A stretch of DNA of 9,959 nucleotides from contig PMKB01000281.1 of NCBI GenBank assembly GCA_003157595.1, positions 1 to 9,959 on the forward strand, given 5' to 3'. Position numbers and translations under genes: made by a program. This DNA is from Solirubrobacterales bacterium (GTDB lineage: Bacteria; Actinomycetota; Thermoleophilia; Solirubrobacterales; Solirubrobacteraceae). Below are positions 6,816-9,959 of this stretch, one piece after another; position 1 is the stretch's first letter; every line of letters begins with the position of its first letter. Below the pieces are notes generated by a model. The model was given only the letters and a program-made list of their open reading frames with translations, was not told the DNA's origin and searched no databases.

Positions 6816-6992
6816 TCAGTCGGCGCCGCCGGCCGGCGCGGCGCCCGATCGCGACTGGGCCTGCGCCGCCTTCAGCCGATCCTCGAGCGTCTTGAGCGAG
6901 TAGCGGATCTGATCGAGCACCTCCAGCGCCTCGGAAACGAGCGACTCGATCTCGACGGTCTGCTCCACAGCCGACTTGGGAAACTCGGACAC
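6816..6992 (-). CDS. Small predicted coiled-coil protein, unknown function
   Basis: The frame encodes 58 residues from GTG at 6992, with strongly G/C-rich third codon positions consistent with real coding. Residues 9-46 form one long amphipathic helix whose hydrophobic positions I15, V19, A22, L26, I29, L33, L36, L40 and A43 follow a strict 4-3 heptad pattern. The C-terminal 12 residues are Ala/Gly-rich and probably disordered. No cysteines, signal peptide or membrane segment are present. A longer frame begins at ATG 7082 but would overlap the start of the divergent TfoX-like gene and adds a low-complexity Arg/Glu stretch, so the shorter start is preferred; no good ribosome binding site settles it. 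The gene converges on rhaM with a 20-base gap. I do not recognise the family. Confidence 0.6.
   Translation of the reverse strand: MSEFPKSAVEQTVEIESLVSEALEVLDQIRYSLKTLEDRLKAAQAQSRSGAAPAGGAD
6822..6845. terminator. GC-rich hairpin at the rhaM / small-ORF convergent end
   Basis: GGCGCCGC at 6822-6829 pairs with GCGGCGCC at 6838-6845 across an eight-base loop, 26 bases after the rhaM stop. It could end the operon transcript, but it lacks a T-run and lies inside the last codons of the minus-strand small gene, whose Ala/Gly codons alone could produce it. Confidence 0.25.
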
Positions 6993-7080
6993 GCGATCGA
7001 CTAACCCACAGGGAAGGGCCGCACGTTCGCGGACCGGCAAGGACGTCGCGCCTGATCGCTCGCTACGCTCGCGCACACAC

Positions 7081-7413
7081 ATGGCCTACGACGAGGACCT
7101 CGCAAACCGCCTGCGCGAACTGCTCGCACAACAGGACGCGATCACCGAGAAGAAGATGTTCGGCGGTCTCGCCTTCCTCCTGCACGGCCACATGTCTGTC
7201 AGCGCCTCGCGCAACGGCGGTCTGCTGGTTCGCATCGACCCGGCCGACACCGACGCCGCGCTCGCGCTCGCGCATGTCACGCTGATGAACATGGGCGGGC
7301 GCGTGATGGAGGGGTGGATAAACGTCGCGCCCGAGGGGTTGACGACGATGCGCGAGCTCGGCGCCTGGGTCGAGCGCAGCGTCAGCTACGTGACGACGCT
7401 GCCGCCAAAGTAG
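7081..7413 (+). CDS. TfoX/Sxy N-terminal domain protein
   Basis: The 110-residue product is a complete stand-alone TfoX N-terminal domain. The recognisable signature is EKKMFGGLAFLLHGHM (23-38), followed by the LLVRIDP strand (48-54), GRVMEGWINVAPEG (73-86) and the C-terminal helix ending in LPPK. In gamma-proteobacteria, TfoX/Sxy is a competence regulator that also has a C-terminal domain. Single-domain proteins like this one are common in Actinobacteria and other phyla, where a competence role is not established. ATG at 7081 is chosen because the domain begins at MAYDE as in relatives. Upstream in-frame codons to 6976 give low-complexity sequence. No clear Shine-Dalgarno sequence precedes it. 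It diverges from the small coiled-coil gene and converges on the 78-residue membrane protein gene. Confidence 0.88.
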   Translation: MAYDEDLANRLRELLAQQDAITEKKMFGGLAFLLHGHMSVSASRNGGLLVRIDPADTDAALALAHVTLMNMGGRVMEGWINVAPEGLTTMRELGAWVERSVSYVTTLPPK

Positions 7414-7437
7414 CGCGGGCAGCCGACGCCGGCGCTC

Positions 7438-7456
7438 AGATCCGTGCCGCGGATCT
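7438..7456. terminator. Hairpin between convergent genes, candidate bidirectional terminator
   Basis: AGATCCG at 7438-7444 pairs perfectly with CGGATCT at 7450-7456 around the five-base loop TGCCG. It lies in the 55-base gap between the stops of the TfoX-domain gene (7413) and the minus-strand membrane gene (7469). Position and symmetry suit a shared terminator, though neither side has a T-run. Confidence 0.45.
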
Positions 7457-7468
7457 CACGGCTTGCGC

Positions 7469-7705
7469 TCAGAAGCCGGACGCCAGCTGGAACAGATCGA
7501 AGATCGCGAGCAGCGTGCACGCGAGTGTGAGGCCGATCACGATCATCGCGGTCGTGTTCTCGCTGCGGCGCCGCTCCGCGTTGGGCGCGGGCGCCGGCAG
7601 GTAGACGGCGGTCTCGAAGCGGATCCACTGGACGGTCGGCTCGCGGCTCGCACGAACGAGCCGCGAGCGGCTGGCTTCCTCCGGGTGTGTGTTGAAGTCG
7701 CTCAT
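7469..7705 (-). CDS. Small single-pass membrane protein, unknown function
   Basis: The 78-residue product has a charged N-terminal half (residues 1-50, including an Arg-rich RRRSEN segment at 45-50) and one hydrophobic segment at about 52-75 close to the C-terminus. By the positive-inside rule the N-terminal part should face the cytoplasm, giving a tail-anchored topology. ATG at 7705 lies 11 bases after the stop of the larger membrane protein gene, so the two are probably cotranscribed. The same frame stays open far upstream to 9070, but that part is a shadow of other genes. I do not recognise a family; it might be an accessory of the adjacent membrane sensor-like protein, which is inference from proximity only. 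Confidence 0.65.
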   Translation of the reverse strand: MSDFNTHPEEASRSRLVRASREPTVQWIRFETAVYLPAPAPNAERRRSENTTAMIVIGLTLACTLLAIFDLFQLASGF

Positions 7706-7716
7706 TGCGGCCCGAC

Positions 7717-8787
7717 CTAGTAGACGGAGCCCGGACCTTCGTGGTGGCTGCGACCGCCCAGCGCAGCGTCGGTCAGCTTCGCCATCAGCCCGTCCTTCGT
7801 CTCGCGCCCGCGGGCGAGCAGCTCGATCACAGCCAGACCCTGGCGCGTCAGCACGAGCACGACCAACGCGAACACCATCAGCCAGGCCGCGCGTCCGATG
7901 TGATCGCCGAGGCGGATCTCCACCGCCGCGACCGCGAGTGCGACCAGCACCGGCACGATCGGGGCCACCAGCGACGCGAGCGAGGGCGCAGCGTGCTCGG
8001 CCTTGTGCACGGGCGCCCCGCCGGTTTGCGAGCTGGCGGCCGACAGCGCGATCGCGAGGTACGCCGCGACCCAGCCGGCGTCGATCAGGCCGGGGCTGGT
8101 GTAGCTGGAGGAATCGGTGAGGTAGGTGAAGGTGCTGTCGGAGAGCGCCATCGCCGTCAGCCCCGCGAGCAGGCACCACAGCGGCAGCCGGTCCGCGCCG
8201 TTCATGCCGCGGATCGCGAGCACGATGAAGAAGACGATCACCACGTCGCCGAACGGATAGGCAACCGAGACGATGCCACCCAGCGTGGTCAGGTTGGTGC
8301 TGTGCCAGAGCGGGCCGAGCACGACCGTCCAGCTCAGGAACAACAGCGAGGTGGCGACCAGCAGGCCCTCGAACACTCGCCGCGCTTTGCGAGTGCCGCT
8401 GCCCCGCGTCGCCGGGTGGGCGACGAGCGCGGCGACCGCGAGCGGGATCGCTCCGAGGTAGCCGACATCGGCCCACGAGGGCACGGGCACCGCGACGTTG
8501 AGGGCCAGCGCGTAGTAGCCCCAGATGAGCTCCGCCGCCGTCCAGCTCGCCATCGCGCAGGCGAGCAGCGTCCAGAACAGACGCGTCTGGTCGCGGTGTC
8601 TGGCGCGGGCCCGCAGGCACGCCACGCAGCCGATCAGCGCCGCGAGCGGCGTGGCGATGTCGTCGAACCACAGCGTCGCCGTCCTGCCGCCGATGTCGAG
8701 GCCGACCCAGGCGGCGAACAGGCCGGTGGCAAGTACCGCGACGCCTGCGGTCGCCAGCAGGCGACGCCGGTCGAGGACGAGGTCCAT
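7717..8787 (-). CDS. Polytopic membrane protein resembling the sensor region of GGDEF/EAL proteins, without output domain
   Basis: The 356-residue product has about ten hydrophobic segments: near 10-30, 44-60, 69-93, 104-124, 139-161, 170-192, 201-222, 233-252, 272-290 and 298-318. A short cytoplasmic tail of ~40 residues follows. Trp/Glu-rich features such as the AELIWG stretch (85-90), PVPSWADVGYLGAIPLA (101-117) and VAYPFGDV (175-182) recall the N-terminal integral membrane module of actinobacterial PAS-GGDEF-EAL proteins, in which the helix after the last segment leads into cytoplasmic domains. Here the chain stops instead, and no GGDEF, EAL, kinase or other catalytic motif is visible downstream. 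ATG at 8787 has only a weak GGG upstream. The next gene follows within 11 bases. The membrane topology is clear from the sequence; the sensor kinship rests on my recognition of those motifs and should be treated as tentative. Confidence 0.8.
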   Translation of the reverse strand: MDLVLDRRRLLATAGVAVLATGLFAAWVGLDIGGRTATLWFDDIATPLAALIGCVACLRARARHRDQTRLFWTLLACAMASWTAAELIWGYYALALNVAVPVPSWADVGYLGAIPLAVAALVAHPATRGSGTRKARRVFEGLLVATSLLFLSWTVVLGPLWHSTNLTTLGGIVSVAYPFGDVVIVFFIVLAIRGMNGADRLPLWCLLAGLTAMALSDSTFTYLTDSSSYTSPGLIDAGWVAAYLAIALSAASSQTGGAPVHKAEHAAPSLASLVAPIVPVLVALAVAAVEIRLGDHIGRAAWLMVFALVVLVLTRQGLAVIELLARGRETKDGLMAKLTDAALGGRSHHEGPGSVY

Positions 8788-8939
8788 CGGTTACCCATCG
8801 GCAGCTCGCTCGCGCAACTTGAACGGTGCACGTAGTTGTCCGCAACGACCCGCTGGCGCCGGCGGGGCGTCTGGCGCTCCGGGGCCTGGCCGAGCTCGAG
8901 TTTGAGCGCGCTTGAGCCGCGTGTGGGAATCTGGGTGTC
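8788..8939. promoter_or_regulatory. Divergent promoter region of the membrane protein and methyltransferase genes
   Basis: These 152 bases separate two divergent starts and must hold at least one promoter on each strand. I could not identify convincing -10/-35 pairs. The only repeat seen is TTGAGC twice, separated by GCGC, about 40 bases before the methyltransferase start. Confidence 0.4.
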
Positions 8940-9839
8940 ATGCCTGAACCGCGCTGCCTGGCCTGCGGCGGCGAGCTGGCCGCCGAGCCAGCGATCGTCG
9001 GCTGTGATCGCCTCCACGGCGTGCCCGGCACGCACGCGATCCACGTCTGCGGCGTGTGCGCGAGCGGCACGACCCTGCCGGCGGCCGGACTCGCTCAGTT
9101 GGACGCGTTCTATCCGAGCGCATACCAGCCGCACGTCGTCCCGGCCGGGCCGCTGGCGCGGGTGATGGCGGGCGTACAGCGTGCTCGCATGCGCAACTGG
9201 CCGCTCTCGGAGCTCTCCTCGCCGGGCCGCGCGCTCGACGTCGGCTGCGGGCGCGGTGACCTCGGCGCCGAGCTGCACGCCCGGGGCTGGAGCGTCGACG
9301 GTGTCGATCCGTCGGCCGACGCGTGCGCCGTTGCCCGACGCCGCGGAATCGACGCCCGTCAGGGGGTGCTCGGAGCGCTCGACCCGCTGCCGGGGAGCTA
9401 CGACGCGGTCATCTTTCAGCACTGCCTCGAGCACGTCGTCGATCCGCGCGCCGATCTGGTGCTGGCATACCGGCTGCTGCGACCCGGCGGGCGCGTGATC
9501 GTCACGCTGCCTAACTGGGGCTCCTGGCAGCGGCGGCGCTTCCGCGATTGCTGGTTTCCGCTCGAGCTGCCCCGTCACCGTACGCACTTCACGCGCCGGG
9601 GTCTGCGCGCGGCGCTCGAGCAGGCCGGCTTCAGCGAGCTGCGGCTCGGAACCAGCAGCTCGTTCATCTGCCTCTGTTGGAGCCTGCAGTACCGGCTGCT
9701 CGGGCGGCTGTGGAGCGACGAAGGGGCGCGCCTGTGGTTCGGCTACGCCGCGAGCGCCGCGCTGTGGCCGGCAGCGTTCGTCCTCGATCGCCTGCACGGC
9801 GATGGGGATTTCCTGCACGCGAGCGCTGCTCGCCGCTAG
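8940..9839 (+). CDS. Class I SAM-dependent methyltransferase with N-terminal zinc ribbon
   Basis: The 299-residue product begins with a probable zinc ribbon (C6-x2-C9 and C37-x2-C40). A Rossmann methyltransferase core follows. Motif I is ALDVGCGRGD (98-107), and the acidic residue at the end of strand 2 is D123 in GVDPS. The motif 4 region is DAVIFQHCLEHV (155-166), and the post-core loop is LRPGGRVIVTLPNW (180-193). Together these bind S-adenosylmethionine. A C-terminal extension (about 240-299) carries a hydrophobic stretch near 263-283 that might contact the membrane. Proteins of this layout are frequent in cell-surface polysaccharide and glycolipid clusters, but the substrate cannot be read from the sequence. 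ATG at 8940 places the first CxxC at the extreme N-terminus, as in relatives; only a weak GGG-type ribosome binding site precedes it. It converges with a 15-base gap on a partial membrane protein gene. Confidence 0.9.
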   Translation: MPEPRCLACGGELAAEPAIVGCDRLHGVPGTHAIHVCGVCASGTTLPAAGLAQLDAFYPSAYQPHVVPAGPLARVMAGVQRARMRNWPLSELSSPGRALDVGCGRGDLGAELHARGWSVDGVDPSADACAVARRRGIDARQGVLGALDPLPGSYDAVIFQHCLEHVVDPRADLVLAYRLLRPGGRVIVTLPNWGSWQRRRFRDCWFPLELPRHRTHFTRRGLRAALEQAGFSELRLGTSSSFICLCWSLQYRLLGRLWSDEGARLWFGYAASAALWPAAFVLDRLHGDGDFLHASAARR

Positions 9840-9854
9840 CGAATCGGGCGCCGC

Positions 9855-9959
9855 TCAGACCACCGGCGAGCCAGCCACGTCGTCTTTGAAATTGCGCACC
9901 GCCGGAACCGCGAGCACCGCGCAGAGCAGCAGCGCGAACAGGCCGGCGGCGCCGTAGAG
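9855..9959 (-). CDS. C-terminal end of a membrane protein (partial)
   Basis: On the minus strand a frame enters from the right edge and runs 34 codons to a TGA at 9855-9857. The visible residues begin LYGAAGLFALLLCAVLAV and end with a polar tail (RNFKDDVAGSPVV). This looks like the last transmembrane helix plus cytoplasmic tail of a transporter-like protein, possibly of the major facilitator type. The rest of the gene lies outside the window, so the family cannot be confirmed. Confidence 0.55.
   Translation of the reverse strand, partial: LYGAAGLFALLLCAVLAVPAVRNFKDDVAGSPVV

Noticed and set aside
7706..9070. Upstream continuation of the 78-residue minus-strand frame to a 533-residue open frame
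   Set aside because: The extra part runs through the membrane protein and methyltransferase genes in another frame and has shadow-type composition; only 7469-7705 has its own start and a sensible product.
8634..9818. Minus-strand 394-codon open frame opposite the methyltransferase
   Set aside because: It is antisense to a clear methyltransferase and has no recognisable motif.
1..9959. CRISPR array, tRNA or rRNA genes, integrase or intact insertion sequence
   Set aside because: No regularly spaced repeats, no tRNA-like cloverleaf or conserved rRNA segment, and no transposase or integrase motifs were seen on either strand.

Overview
The window is strongly GC-rich bacterial DNA with G/C-dominated third codon positions, short intergenic gaps and ATGA-overlapping operons. 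The protein set (a stand-alone TfoX N-terminal domain protein, a zinc-ribbon methyltransferase, an RhaEW-type fusion) fits a high-GC actinobacterium, possibly of the Thermoleophilia/Solirubrobacterales type. That placement is a judgement from sequence style, not a database match. No rRNA, tRNA, CRISPR array or intact mobile element is visible.

Positions 38-6795 look like an L-rhamnose catabolism locus. A DeoR/GlpR-type repressor gene is on the minus strand (38-922). A 722-base non-coding gap with several inverted repeats separates it from a divergent five-gene operon on the plus strand. The operon encodes a bifunctional rhamnulose-1-phosphate aldolase/lactaldehyde dehydrogenase (rhaEW), the three-subunit iron-sulfur lactate-oxidation system (lutA, lutB, lutC) and L-rhamnose mutarotase (rhaM). 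The predicted flow is: RhaM interconverts rhamnose anomers; RhaEW cleaves rhamnulose-1-phosphate to DHAP and L-lactaldehyde and oxidises the aldehyde to L-lactate; LutABC oxidises L-lactate to pyruvate. The isomerase, kinase and transporter needed for a full pathway are not in the window. The last three gene junctions are four-base ATGA overlaps, so the order lutA-lutB-lutC-rhaM looks translationally coupled.

Positions 6796-7468 hold two small divergent genes: a 58-residue predicted coiled-coil protein (minus strand) and a 110-residue TfoX N-terminal domain protein (plus strand).

Positions 7469-8787 hold a minus-strand pair: a protein with about ten membrane segments that resembles the N-terminal membrane sensor part of actinobacterial GGDEF/EAL proteins but has no output domain, followed 11 bases later by a 78-residue protein with one membrane segment. 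Positions 8940-9839 encode a class I SAM-dependent methyltransferase with an N-terminal zinc ribbon. It converges on the 3' end of a membrane protein gene that enters from the right edge on the minus strand.

The most notable content is the metabolic wiring of the rhaEW-lutABC-rhaM operon, GlpR-like half-sites in the regulatory gap, and the output-less membrane sensor pair. Nothing here requires a wholly new type of system.
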